Below, one piece after another: positions 1 through 10,693 of a DNA stretch of 64,000 nucleotides. The DNA lies in assembly GCF_030867095.1 (NCBI RefSeq), contig NC_081830.1, positions 35,819,832 through 35,883,831 on the forward strand, in the 5' to 3' direction. The notes beneath the pieces are model-generated. The model was not told the origin of the DNA and did not search any database. It saw nothing but the letters and a program-made list of their open reading frames with translations. The translations under genes were made by a program, and so were the position numbers. Position 1 is the stretch's first letter. Each line of letters begins with the position of its first letter. The stretch is from Alligator mississippiensis (taxonomy: Eukaryota > Chordata > Crocodylia > Alligatoridae).

Positions 1-600
1 AGGTCAACTTTCATATGTTTTGCTAACCTCCCATCCCTATATGCTTCTATTTTTGGTTACTCAATAAGCCAATGTCAAGAGGAGTTCTGGAGAGAGGTTG
101 AACAATGTTTTTGATAGCAGGCAAAATTCTTTGGCAGTGAGGGGCTCAGAATTTCCGTCCCTTAGGAAATCCAGTAACAACTGGGCTAAAAAAAAGGCAG
201 AGATTCCCCCATGTGCCCTATTACTAGTCCTGGCTATTTGGAACTTGCACACAAGCCCAAGTGGTATTCTTCTAACACATAGCAGTCGTGGCCATATTGG
301 ATTTCTAAGTAAAACTTAAGGCATAATGGAAAAAAAAAATTGAATTTGGCCCTAAACCTGGGTAATTTCAGCCTAAATTTTTAAAGCTTGGAAAACTGCA
401 CCTAATGACAAAAAGAGTGCTAAATATTGGTTACTAGACCATCTAAGAATAGCTAAATTTTAGTGTGCTCTGATACCTTTTCTTCTCTGACTCCAAAACA
501 TGTCTCTCCAGCCCCAACAAAGGGGTGAGGTAGAAGGGGAAAATTCTGACACATTGATTGAGTACTGCCCCATCACACACATCCATACACAACTACCAGT
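1..600. other. Intergenic, nothing recognised
   Basis: No coding region, RNA gene or repeat family could be recognised here. Two short reading frames on opposite strands (about 61-319) lack any known motif and overlap each other, so they are treated as chance frames. Confidence 0.5.
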
Positions 601-617
601 TTAGGAAGCCGAAAAAA

Positions 618-972
618 TCACCTAGGAAGTGACATCATCTGTGAAGATATTCACTTGCCAAATGATCTCTTCAGATCTTCTCTAATCTCCTTGTTACTCA
701 GGCTGTAGATAATGGGGTTCAACATTGGTGTGACCACAGTGTAAGATGGAGACACCCACTTCTTGCTGTTGGGTGACAAACTAGAAATAATACACATGGA
801 TGTGGAGGGCAGGGTTGACGGTTGTGATCACCATAATGAGACAATTTCCTGTCAAGGTTGCAAAAAACATTTAAAAAAACAACTACAAAGAGTAGGGGCT
901 ACAGTTTGGTGAGGTGGGAGAATCCCATCAGGATAAAGCTGGTCATGCTTCAGTTTTTCTACATGCTCAGTC
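618..972 (-). pseudogene. Olfactory receptor pseudogene, internally deleted
   Basis: This is a decayed class II olfactory receptor, closely related to the intact receptor at 54349-55434. Read on the minus strand, 796-972 matches the receptor's N-terminal part (extracellular tail, TM1 with its GN motif, first intracellular loop). Positions 618-795 match the end of TM7 with NPxxY and the C-terminal tail. The central part, TM2 to the start of TM7, is missing: about 600 bp by comparison with the intact relative. The start codon region is also altered, and an in-frame TGA lies inside the tail. The last in-frame stop (TGA, 618-620) falls where the intact relative has a cysteine codon, which bears on that gene's extended tail. 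It cannot encode a receptor. Confidence 0.85.
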
Positions 973-985
973 AGAAGAGGGACCC

Positions 986-1965
986 AGGCAGAAGTTCATT
1001 CAGTAGGAAGAAATGATTGGAACGTGAGGTGGTCTAAATCCAGGTCCAGTGTAGAGTGGCTCAGCTAATCTGAAATCTCTGATCAGCTGCTTTCTTGTGG
1101 GAAGACATATGATGATACCTGGACAACAAAGAGGAAATAAATCAAAACACGAGTAGTGTTCTCCCCATTAAACACAAAAACACATATTTGCTAGGATACA
1201 GTTGTCTGGGATCTCTTAAGTCACTGATATCTGGATTTATGCATTCCTCTGCACAGGAAGGATGAGGATTTTTTTTCCGAATTAACTAAAGATACACATT
1301 AAAAGTGCATTAGTGTTTCCCTTTTGACAAAATATAAGTGGAGATCCATGATTCTAGGCGGGGCTAATTCAGAATATTTTCATAGGCATTTTTACATGTA
1401 TTTTTCACAAAATGGAAATTCTCAATTGCATTTTCTTCAAAAAAAAGGTGATTTTTCTTATCAGATTTTCTGGGGAATAAACCAACAAACCCCTCAACTT
1501 TGAAAGTTGTTGACCATCAGGATACTTGGAAATCCAAGGAAACTCTAAATATTTATTTTTGTTGGAAATGATGTATTTGTCATTGGTTCTTTGAAATTCT
1601 TTGTAGAATTTTAATATATTTTTTATAAGTTGTATTAAAGTTGTAGATTCACAGAATACTGTGCATATTCCTACCACCAGATGGCAACAGGAAGCCACAG
1701 AGCATTAAGGTCTACTCAAACATGAGGTAGATCATATGTAGGAAAAATCCTGGGTCACAGCTGTATCACCAGGTGTGAAGGTTGTGGGGAGGAAGAGGAG
1801 GGGGAAATGAAAAATGTGTAGCCAAAGTTGCATTTTGCATTTCTTTTACAGCTTGTAAATCACATTCAGTGTGTGTATTTATCATGATGGAGAATTTAAA
1901 AATGTTCAAAATGAACTGATCCATTAAACAAATGATTATTGCCTATTAAAAATGAGTTTGAACCT
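986..1965. other. Intergenic, AT-rich, nothing recognised
   Basis: No gene or classifiable repeat was seen. A 97-residue minus-strand frame at 1405-1698 has no recognisable domain and is rich in low-complexity Lys/Phe/Ile codons, as expected of AT-rich non-coding DNA. Confidence 0.4.
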
Positions 1966-4900
1966 TCTCAGTCCCTGGGACAGTATGATGAGGACCCATT
2001 CATTACAGGCATAAAGGTTTGTAGAGCTATGAAGTGAAATGAGAACATCCCAGCGGTCAGTCCTCATCAAACATTAACTTTCAAATGGAACTTATTCACC
2101 ACCATTCATTTTTGCCTTTGAAAATCATCCCTTCAAAATATGGGATAAAATTTGTGTCCAAATAAATTCATAGCATTTCCCCACAATGAGGAAGGCCTTG
2201 TTTTGATGTGATGTTTATCTCAAAGTGTGCTCAGAGTCCACAAGTCCCAGTTTCTGCTGTCTATTAGGAAAGGGCTATTATCTCTTGTTTTACAGATATA
2301 AAATTAAAACACAGATTGGCTAAACAACATGACTTTTGAAGATATTTAGGTGGATAAGGAATCAGGCAGGCATATATTAAAAAAACACATAGGCAAGGTT
2401 TAACTTGGATTAACATTTTACTATGTTCCCCTCACTTGAAAATCCTGCCAAAATTTTTGTAACATGCTGAAAGTTCTGGAGCTTGTCGAGTTTGTATTTG
2501 AACATCGGAGAGAGGTTGCTTCAAGGTGGGTGCAGGCTACATTTATCCAATGTATATGTTTTTTTTAAATGAGGGCTGTTGAGATCATTTATTTATATGT
2601 CTTATAGTTTATTTGTGCCTTACAACTTACTTACTACAGCCCATTTGCTTACATAAGGTAGGCAAGTATCTTCACTGGCTGGCTTTATTGCATGCATACC
2701 AGCCTCCTGCTTCTTTACTATTCCTTCCATCCGGGAAGAGCACACAAACCAACTGCAGATGCTTCCTCAGCCTAATGAAGCGTGTTTAAAGCCACAAGCT
2801 TGCTAAGAAGAATATTTCCAACTATTTGAGTTGGTTTAATAAAAGATATTACATTGACCCAAAGAACCTTGTCTGAAAGTAAACTAGATATTCTGGACAT
2901 TTTGTACAGTGCTCTAGGGGGCGCTTTAATTAGAGCAGCTCTGAGAGCCACTCTAAAGCACCTGTAGCATCAGCATCCCCACACTTGAAACTCAACTAAA
3001 GGCCCCACCACCATTTTGAAGCACAGGGACACTAATAAATGAGATGTGAAGGCTGCTGGAGCATGCTAATTAACGGAGTATGCGCTTACACCCTGTAATT
3101 AGAAAACGTCAGAGCAGCCTCCCTGCATATCTACAAGCACCCTTGGCTGCCATTGGAATCTATTGCTTTGGTTCATGATAATCCCAGCAATTATAACAAC
3201 CTACTGCTTATGGTATTTGCAACTGAAAGATTTATCTTTTAGCTTGAGTGGGGAAGATTTATATTTTGGGGGATGAATATTACAAATTCAAGACCTGTTG
3301 GTAATGGTGACATACCTGTGATCACATGAGCACCAAATGCCATCCTATTGTAGCGTTTTTGGCCATGCTAACTTTTAACACTTTCAAGCAGGCTGATCTG
3401 CACTGATATCAAAATGGAACTACTTGGGACATAGAACAGCTTGGCTCTCTTCATCCTTCTGCCACTTATTTTCTGTGTAATCTTAGACAAAATTATTTCA
3501 CTTTGGGTTCTCGTTTGCCTGTCATTGCCAACCTTTTAATGAAAAGCCCTTTAAAGCAAAGGATTTTTCAGGAGTGTCTTGAAACAGGACCATGCACAAT
3601 GACAGGACTGGATCCAGGAGGGGATGCAGTGCCATTGTTGCACCTACCTTCTGGTTTAAACTGGCCCATTGGAGCCTATGGAGATTTATTTTTTTTAGTT
3701 CTCTTCTTCCTCCCCTCCTCTTCCCTGCTCCCCACCCCCAACTCCTCCACTTAGCACTGTTCCTGTCTGCCTGAGCCAGGCTGCAGGTGGTCTGAGCTCA
3801 GATAGGAACAAGGAAAGCAGAAGTGGGAATGGTCAGGAGGGATCCCCTTCCCTGCTCCTGCTCCAGGGAGAAGAGCAGGGAGAGGAAAACTACTCTTCTG
3901 CCCTGCTGTTGCCACTGTCTTCATCCCAAGATGAACCCATCCCCAGTGCAGCCTGGCCAAGGCAAGCAGAAATACCTCTTGTGCTTCTTCCACCCCTAGG
4001 AAAGTTGGGAAAGCAACAGCAGTAGAGAGAATAGAAGGGAAGGGAAGGGAAGGGAAGGGAAGGGAAGGGAAGGGAAGGGAAGGGAAGGGAAGAAGAGGCA
4101 AGATTTGCTCCTTTTTTAGGGACTTAAAAAGTCTGCCTGCACTGGTGGGGGCAGAGGAGGCTGAGAGCAAGGAGTGCAGCCACCCCTGCAGTGTATGTGG
4201 CAGCTGCCTCACTCCCCCACCACCCCGCTTTGGGAAATCCTGAATCTGCCCCTGCACAATGAGACCTTGCTCTCAGCTAGGGACTCTGAGCATATTATGA
4301 AGGAAGGAAAGGTATGAGGGAGGGAGGGACCTGGTCTACCCACAAATCACTCTTCTACCTCCCCAATCACCTCCTCTATCTTCCTTCAGTCCATCCGCCC
4401 CCAGATCACTGCCTGGCATGCCCTTCAGCTCAAGAAAGGTGGAGGCACCAGTGGGGATGTTCTGTGCACCCAGGTCCAACCCTCACCATGCCCTGCTGGG
4501 AGGAGGGGTTGACAGGGCAAGGAAGTGCCAGGTAGCTGTGGGGCCTAGAGGTGCATTGGATCTGGGTGTTTGGGGGCCGCATGGGCTGCAGGAAGGGGGA
4601 ACTCTCCACCCCGCCCCCCACTTCTGCCACAACTACTCTTGGTCTGACAGGGCAATGGGTGACAGGACAGTGATTTAGCGGTGGAGGGGCCAATCAGAGC
4701 AGTAGAGGGCAAATCTGTGGGACAGTGGGTTATTATGGAGGGAGAAGTCTGAGCCATGTGTCAGGACCCTCCTCTTCCTCCTCATAGTCTATACTGTGGC
4801 TAGAGAGCTGGGTAGCAGGGCAGGCGTGGAACAGATTTGCAGCCCTTAGCTATGCCCCTGCTTGCCAAACCTCTAGCATGAAATCTCACCCTTTGTTCCA

Positions 4901-5204
4901 CATATAGGGACACCAGGATCTCTGTACACTCTCAAATATAATGTATATGGAATGATAATCATTTATCCAAGTGAGTTTTTGAGGGATGAAATTCCTCTAA
5001 AAGACACAGATTCAGGTGAAAAACACTTTTTTCTCCCAGTCAAAAACTAAGCATTACCATTTCTTTCCCTTTTTTAACTAGAGGTCATTAGGATTCAACT
5101 CTACAGGTGTAGGATGTTAAAGCTCTTTGGTTAATGCTTAGTGCTTCCACACATTTCATTAATGTGCAGCAATAAATTCAGGAGTTTAATGCTCCAGAGT
5201 TTAG
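1966..5204 (+). repeat. Segmental repeat unit, copy A
   Basis: First of four same-orientation copies of a unit of about 5 kb (others at 8578, 37195 and 58858). It matches copy C from the 'CATAAAGGTTTGTAGAGC' stretch near 2010 onwards at roughly nine bases in ten by eye. Compared with C and D it lacks about 1.8 kb near 2465, the part present at about 37760-39570 in C. It ends abruptly at 5204, where the LTR element begins, while copy D continues past the equivalent point (63903). No gene is supported inside. Long frames such as 3751-4257 recur in all copies only because the DNA is shared. Confidence 0.8.
4035..4091. repeat. (GGGAA)n microsatellite
   Basis: About eleven perfect GGGAA pentamers, expanded in copy A. 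The same site in copies B, C and D has only two to four units. Confidence 0.95.
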
Positions 5205-5210
5205 AATTAG

Positions 5211-6476
5211 TTGAGAACTGCCCTTGGAGTTGAACTTCCAAGCATCGCAGAACTGGAGGCACACATCGCGTACCACCAGACGGGCGGAACGGGCAGGAGA
5301 TGTATCCGGGGACACCTTTCACTAAAGGGAGAAGAAGGAGCTTCCGAAGTCGGAGCCCTAGAAGGGAAAGAAGTATGTCTTCACCCCGCGGCATTCGGGT
5401 GTATTATGAGCGACGAGCGGGTCCTGTACAGGCCCCTCGATACTGTGACCCTCGCCGAAGTTGACCCGGCGAGCGCAGTAAGCCCGACCCCCACACGGGA
5501 GTGTGTCCGTTGCTCGCGGTGTGCCCGGGAGATGGGAGAGCCGATGCCGATCGGCTGGCTTTCTCCTTGCATGGTGGTACCTAGACTGAGGGGTCACGAT
5601 TGTCCGTCCGAGCTCCGCGAAGACCCAGAGACGGAGGACCGCGCCGTAGATGAGAGAGTGGTTCTACAGTGCAACAAGGGGGGAGAATTAAATGCAACTT
5701 TTCAGACTATGACAGATCTGATGAATAAAACTTTAAGTTTGAAGACCCAGCTGCGTATGGCCTTTCGGGCGGTCGGAGAAGCGGCTGAGAAAGGGGATCT
5801 TAAAATGCCCCGACAAGATGGCGCCGAGCAGAGGGAAAACCGCGTGGAGAAGCTGGAAGAGAGGGATGGAGCTTCAGAAGAACCCACGAGGGTTCGGCCG
5901 GTGACTCCACCCAGCGACGTAGCATCGATTCTGCTGACCACGCCCCTCTGCCGAAGGGAGGGGGAGTCAAGCGGAGGAGTGCATCCGCCCCTCCCGCCTG
6001 AAACAGCAACAACCCCCACTGTAACAATGACTACAGCTCCGACAGAAACAGCAACAGCAACGACAACTCGCGAAGAAATTGATCAGCCTGCAGCATCAAG
6101 CAGCCCAGTCATCGGTCCGCAGAGTGCAGTTCATGCTACTACCTATTACGCTCGTTCCAGAGCTGAACTGCAGAATTTGTGTAGAGAATCCAGGATCCGA
6201 CCTGAAGAAACTCTGGCTGTGTGGTTGGGACGTCTGGTCGTGGAGCTTGGGTCCGACCTCCTGGACCAGGAAGAAGCAAGCTTCTTGGTGAGACAAGCTT
6301 CATGGAGTAGGGGACATGTCACTGACATCGACATGGTGGCGTTTAGTGTCCACTGGCCTATTCCAATTCCAGCGCTTGTGGCAGGAGTGATCGAACAGAA
6401 GGCCCACGCATGGCATGACGGACGACCAGAGCACACCAGTGCAGAACAGCTTGTACTGGCTATTATCGGAGTTTAG
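5211..6476 (+). CDS. Gag-like protein of LTR element
   Basis: A 421-residue open frame inside the LTR element. The N-terminal third is rich in Arg and Cys. The middle (about residues 190-220) is highly charged and could form a coiled coil. Next comes a Pro/Thr/Ser-rich linker (about 225-295) with runs of Thr-Ala. The last 115 residues, beginning near YYARSRAELQNLC, resemble the helical capsid region of retroelement Gag proteins, with an RPEETLAVWLGRL segment like the conserved 'RPGES..W..RL' pattern. No zinc knuckle or protease motif was seen. Assignment rests on this pattern and on the position 5' of a polypurine tract and LTR. It could instead be another structural protein of the element. 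Confidence 0.5.
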   Translation: MRTALGVELPSIAELEAHIAYHQTGGTGRRCIRGHLSLKGEEGASEVGALEGKEVCLHPAAFGCIMSDERVLYRPLDTVTLAEVDPASAVSPTPTRECVRCSRCAREMGEPMPIGWLSPCMVVPRLRGHDCPSELREDPETEDRAVDERVVLQCNKGGELNATFQTMTDLMNKTLSLKTQLRMAFRAVGEAAEKGDLKMPRQDGAEQRENRVEKLEERDGASEEPTRVRPVTPPSDVASILLTTPLCRREGESSGGVHPPLPPETATTPTVTMTTAPTETATATTTREEIDQPAASSSPVIGPQSAVHATTYYARSRAELQNLCRESRIRPEETLAVWLGRLVVELGSDLLDQEEASFLVRQASWSRGHVTDIDMVAFSVHWPIPIPALVAGVIEQKAHAWHDGRPEHTSAEQLVLAIIGV

Positions 6477-7449
6477 TATTGTGCCTGGAACCCAAGAGTA
6501 TGTACGCTGGGACTGACACCGCTCCAGCGAATGCGACCGTGGCCTCATCGTCACCTGCAAGACCCTGGAACCGTTCCAGTGACCCTCAACAGCATAGATA
6601 GTTGTCTTAAGGTCCATGGGCAAAGAAACATCGTGGTTTTGTGAATTGTGCTTAAACCAATGGTCGATCATCCTGTGAGTAGTCTCCTTCATCAGTTGCC
6701 AAGACTGCGCATCCTAATGGAGCCAAGACTATCCAGTGATCGGGAGTGTCAACGTCCAGCTGAGACTCAGAACACAAAACACCGCGAATCCGAGTGTCCA
6801 GTATCACGCCAGAGAACGCAAGAGGAGCAATACATGTTTGGATTCCTCCTGCAGCGTTCTGGACTTAATAAGCGACAGCTTCAGATTTTGGGGGACGCGG
6901 GACAATGGCAGCTAGCCTACGAGTTAGGTTTTCATTATCTAGGAGAAGGTGACGACAACTCCTCGATGATTTCATCGAGTTGCTGAGTGTGAAGAGAAAG
7001 AGCTGTCCAGTATAGAATCGTGTTTACATATTTGTATTTAATAGTGATGATAAGTTTAATCGACTGCATTATCGTGCAGTCCTGTGTGATTTTGTAAATA
7101 GTAGTGAAATAACCATTTTAAGAGAGTTTTTTTACAGATCAGGGATTCGGAGTGCGTGGTGGAGAGAGGCCCCGAGAGGGACAACATCACCGAAAGGAGC
7201 GAAGGCCTGACGCGCGATTCCACCATGACGCCCACTGAAGCCCTGATCATCCAGTTTTTTGTTATGGATGTAATTTTATGTATATGTGTGTGTCCTGGCT
7301 ATTATTTGATTCGATCCCTTGAGGACGAACTTTTATTGTTTGCGAATTTTGTTTTTGCTCGTTTAGTTTCATGAACCGTTGACAGAGCTATTAATAACCC
7401 GGATGATGGATTTGAAGTATAATGCTATTGTGCCTTCAGCAAGGGGGGA

Positions 7450-8205
7450 TGTCATGACTCAAAGTTCTGATTTTTTGTGTGTGCTTCGGCACCAGAATTA
7501 TCCCCGTGGGATTGCAGCTTCTTTGCACGGTGGAGTTTTGCTGCACAGAGAACCCGCGTGCAAAGGAGAGAGTTCCCGCCACTTTGCAGCTGTCTTTGCA
7601 GGGTGCATTTTCTTTGCAACACAGAAATGCACAGTGCAAAGAGTTCCCGCTCTTCGTATGCAAATTTGTGTCCCGCTATTGGCTAGTGCTAAATTATTCC
7701 CACGTGGCGGCTAGCGATTGGCCTGCTAGCCATATAAGAGGCTTGAGCAGTTTCTGCCCAAGCCGAAGAGGACTCCACATCCATCTCGTGGGGACTCTGG
7801 GTGCGCGGCAGGGTCATCGAAGCCCTGTGTGTTACTCAGAGGAGTTTGGCGGCCTGATCCACCGCCCACCTCTTCCCGTCTTCGAGCGGTAACTTTCTAT
7901 AAGACGTATCGACAAGTTTTCTATTTTGAGGCGCACTTGTCCTGGACATCCGGAGTTTGTCTGTGTGGAGCCTAGCAAACTCCACGTGATTGTTCATGTT
8001 TTCTGTTTGTAACTGCAACTCAAGCAAGTTTTCAGCCTGCACCGCGACCATCTCGGTGTAAGTAAACAATCTTAAAATCAACCGTTAAGTGTCTGTGCCT
8101 AATTCTAGCTTGGCCCCCACCCTCTCCGACCCGGCGTGCCCGGGCTGCCAGCCACAGCCCATGTGCAGCGCGACCAAGGGCCCGGGTTCACGCCTGGCCC
8201 TCACA
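7450..8205 (+). repeat. LTR of the element at 5205-8205
   Basis: Begins with TGTCATGACTC right after a polypurine tract and appears to end in ...CTCACA near 8205, about 756 bp. A TATA-like motif (ATATAAGAGG, about 7732-7741) sits mid-LTR as expected for a U3/R border on the plus strand. The right end is inferred, since there is no second LTR or target duplication to fix it. Confidence 0.6.
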
Positions 8206-8577
8206 GAAACAAATAGACATGATGGAATGTTTCAGACAATGATCCATCCAGAAGTCATCTACACTGGTCATATTTCTGGTAATACGGACATTGTGACAAT
8301 CCTGGGTATGCACTATGACATAGTCTTTCAGGTGCCAATGTTTAAAGCTGGAGTACATATATGATGTCTCCTTTGGTGGAATAAGGAGTTTGTGATGATG
8401 ATGAAATCATCTTCTGAATGCTCGGTCAGGAGCAGAATTTAATTTGAGTTGTCTTTCCCTACCACTTTCTTTCTGAGTATTTATTTCCATAGTTCAGACT
8501 CCCTGCCCACTTTAGCATTAAAACTTCAAGAAGAATTATCTTATCATCTTTAGGGACAGATGACAGGACGTGGTTGA
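8206..8577. other. Intergenic, nothing recognised
   Basis: Unique sequence between the LTR element and repeat copy B. No match to the other copies of the segmental unit and no gene was seen. Confidence 0.4.
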
Positions 8578-8616
8578 GTTTCAAATAGAGTGTGCTCAGA
8601 GTGCAGAAGTCCCAGT

Positions 8617-8905
8617 TTCTTGTCCTGGTTCTACTACTCATGTGAGGGGTAAATTTAAGCATATGGCTTCTTGTTCTTGTATTTGCAAAACAGAAGTGCA
8701 ATAAAGACCTTCCTTGTAAAAAGCTTTGACACCTACAAATGAAAGGCGCTACATAAGAGCAAGGTCGAATTGTTACAAGATCACCATGACTGTGAATCAC
8801 AAGGTGTTAAATGTGCCCGTCATCTGTTAGGAAAAGGCTATTATCTCTGTTTTGCAGATATGAAATTAAAACACAGATTGATTCATGAACATGACTTTTA
8901 AAGAT
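8617..8905 (+). repeat. MIR-type SINE relics in copy B
   Basis: The segment resembles amniote MIR elements. It has a 'CCTGGTTCTAC' start, then the tail motif 'AAAGGCGCTACATAAGAGCAAGG' shortened here to its core GAAAGGCGCTACATAAGAG. A second piece (about 8830-8905) is like the MIR core around 'TTTTGCAGATATGAAATTAA'. Identification is from memory of the consensus. The same pieces lie in copies C and D, so the SINEs predate the duplication. Confidence 0.5.
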
Positions 8906-10662
8906 AGTATATGGCTAAGGAATCAGGCAGCCATCTATAGAAATAGCACATAGGAAAGGTTTAACTTGGGTTAACATTTTACAATGTTCCCCTAAATTGA
9001 AAATGTTGTAACTAAAAGAAGGATTTTTTTTCTGAGTGATATTTATAAAATAGATTTTTTAGTGAAATCCTCACTTTGAGTAGACAGTCATAGCTTACTC
9101 TCTCAATGGGTCACATGTCCCACTGGTGAAAATGGTGCTACTGTCATGGCCCTGCCTAGTTTGCTGCTCCTATTGATGGATCAGGGGATTTTTTCTGACA
9201 ATCATTACTAGCCTCATTCAAAGAGAGAAAAAGAATAATGTTAGCTGTAATATGTAAGGCACAAAAGTATGATTCCAAAGAACTTAAATGAAGAGATTCA
9301 TAACAAATTTCATAGAATCGTAAAAATGCAACATCTCACTTTTGAAGGAAGTGTTTACTGAACTTAACAGTGTTGCCAACATTGACTTTTTTTCACTGAT
9401 TGTGAATCATACCAAACAAGAATTGTTCTTTAAACTTAGATAACATTTTTTAGAACAGGGTAATTAAATCAAAACTGACCTCTCACATCTTATGTCCGTG
9501 TTTTTCAGACTAGGCTATATACTCTCACACCATTTGGTGCTAAACTTTGGTCTGTGAGGAATGAAACCCATATGATCCTGATGACTTATCTTTGTGCAAG
9601 TGGGGCTCCTACTCACATGTGGAGAGCCTCTTCCGGTGCACTGGAAATCCATTGCTTTGAAGCAGCCTCCCTGAATCTGCTGGAGCATGGATATTTACAT
9701 GCTCCAGCAGCCTAGTGTGTCCCATGTATCAGCATCGCAGCACATCTCTGCGCTGACAAAATGGCACTTTGAAATAAAACACATCTGATGAGCTTTAGTT
9801 CAAAGCACTCCACTACCATTTGTTCAGCACAGGGGCGTGCAGCAATGCTGATACACATGACATGTGGGCACCTTTAATTAGTGTAGCTCACTCATTAAAG
9901 TGCCCAGCGCCGCATCCGGAACCACATGTAAAAATGCCTGTGGTTTTCTTGCTTCAGTTTGCTTTGCATCTCTTTCTGAATTGGAAACATATCTTTGGTT
10001 CATTATTTATCATCCTTGCTGGAAGATGGTCCTTTGCCTTGACATGTTATCTGATTACAAACATTTTAAAGAAATAAGAAATCAAAAGTTAACAATGTAG
10101 TTACATCAAGCTTAATAAAGCCAAACTTGTAACCTCAAACGGGAAGAAGTAAGGAGTGAAAAACTTGGTATCTCCAGGGAAAGAAACAGAATGAAGTGAA
10201 AAGCCTGAGTTAAGGAAAGGGATTAGTGTTTTTTAATAAAATTCTACAGTTTACATTGGACATAAATTGATTAAAACAGTAAAATGGCCAAAGCAATAGG
10301 TGGCAGAATCCCGGAAATCCCCTCTCAAGGGAAGGACCCTCATCATTGAGATACAGAGTCATGTTTTTGGTTTCATTGCCTTAATGAAAGTTGCATTCTG
10401 GGCTCCCACGTGACCCAGCCTCACCAGCTTCATCACGAAGATGAGATATCACTAAGGTCACAAATAATCTTTTTTTAAACAGATCCAGCACCAGTACAGT
10501 AGCAACTGCATTTCATTTCTCTGTACAGTTAAAATAGTTGCAAACATAACTTTAATTACAACTGGTGCCATTTCTAAATCAGCCACACATTGGTAGGTTT
10601 TATAAGGTTCTGTCAGTTTTGATTATTTTATTTTTTTTTAGCAATGTTAGTCGATATAACTT

Positions 10663-10693
10663 CTCTCTCTCTCTCGCTCTCTCTCTCTCTCTC
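10663..10693. repeat. (TC)n microsatellite
   Basis: A CT-dinucleotide run shared, at different lengths, with copies C (about 39500-39533) and D (about 61094-61121). Confidence 0.9.

Larger units (their letters stand above)
5205..8205 (+). mobile_element. LTR retrotransposon remnant with gag-like frame
   Basis: This fossil sits exactly where repeat unit A stops matching its paralogs (5204). Its parts are a long gag-like frame (5211-6476), about 970 bp without a recognised domain, a polypurine tract AAGGGGGGA (7441-7449), and directly after it one LTR starting TGTCATGACTC (7450 to about 8205). The TGTCA start and the adjoining polypurine tract suit Ty3/gypsy-type elements and also some endogenous retroviruses. 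I recognise no reverse transcriptase, RNase H or integrase and only one LTR, so it is incomplete or non-autonomous. CpG is far more frequent here than in the neighbouring DNA, which suggests a fairly young insertion or atypical base composition. Confidence 0.65.

Noticed and set aside
3751-4257. Recurrent frames beginning MQGQIQDFPKRGGGG (also 11180, 41109, 62589, minus strand) as a gene family
   Set aside because: They differ only because the underlying segmental repeat differs. They are low in complexity, run through a microsatellite in copy A, and vary in frame and length between copies.
6648-6986. 112-residue frame downstream of the gag-like frame as a protease or pol fragment
   Set aside because: No DTG/DSG or polymerase motif. 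It is kept only as unassigned interior of the element.
7479-7892. 137-residue plus-strand frame as a second gene of the LTR element
   Set aside because: It falls inside the LTR and spans its TATA box, and a competing frame on the other strand is equally long.
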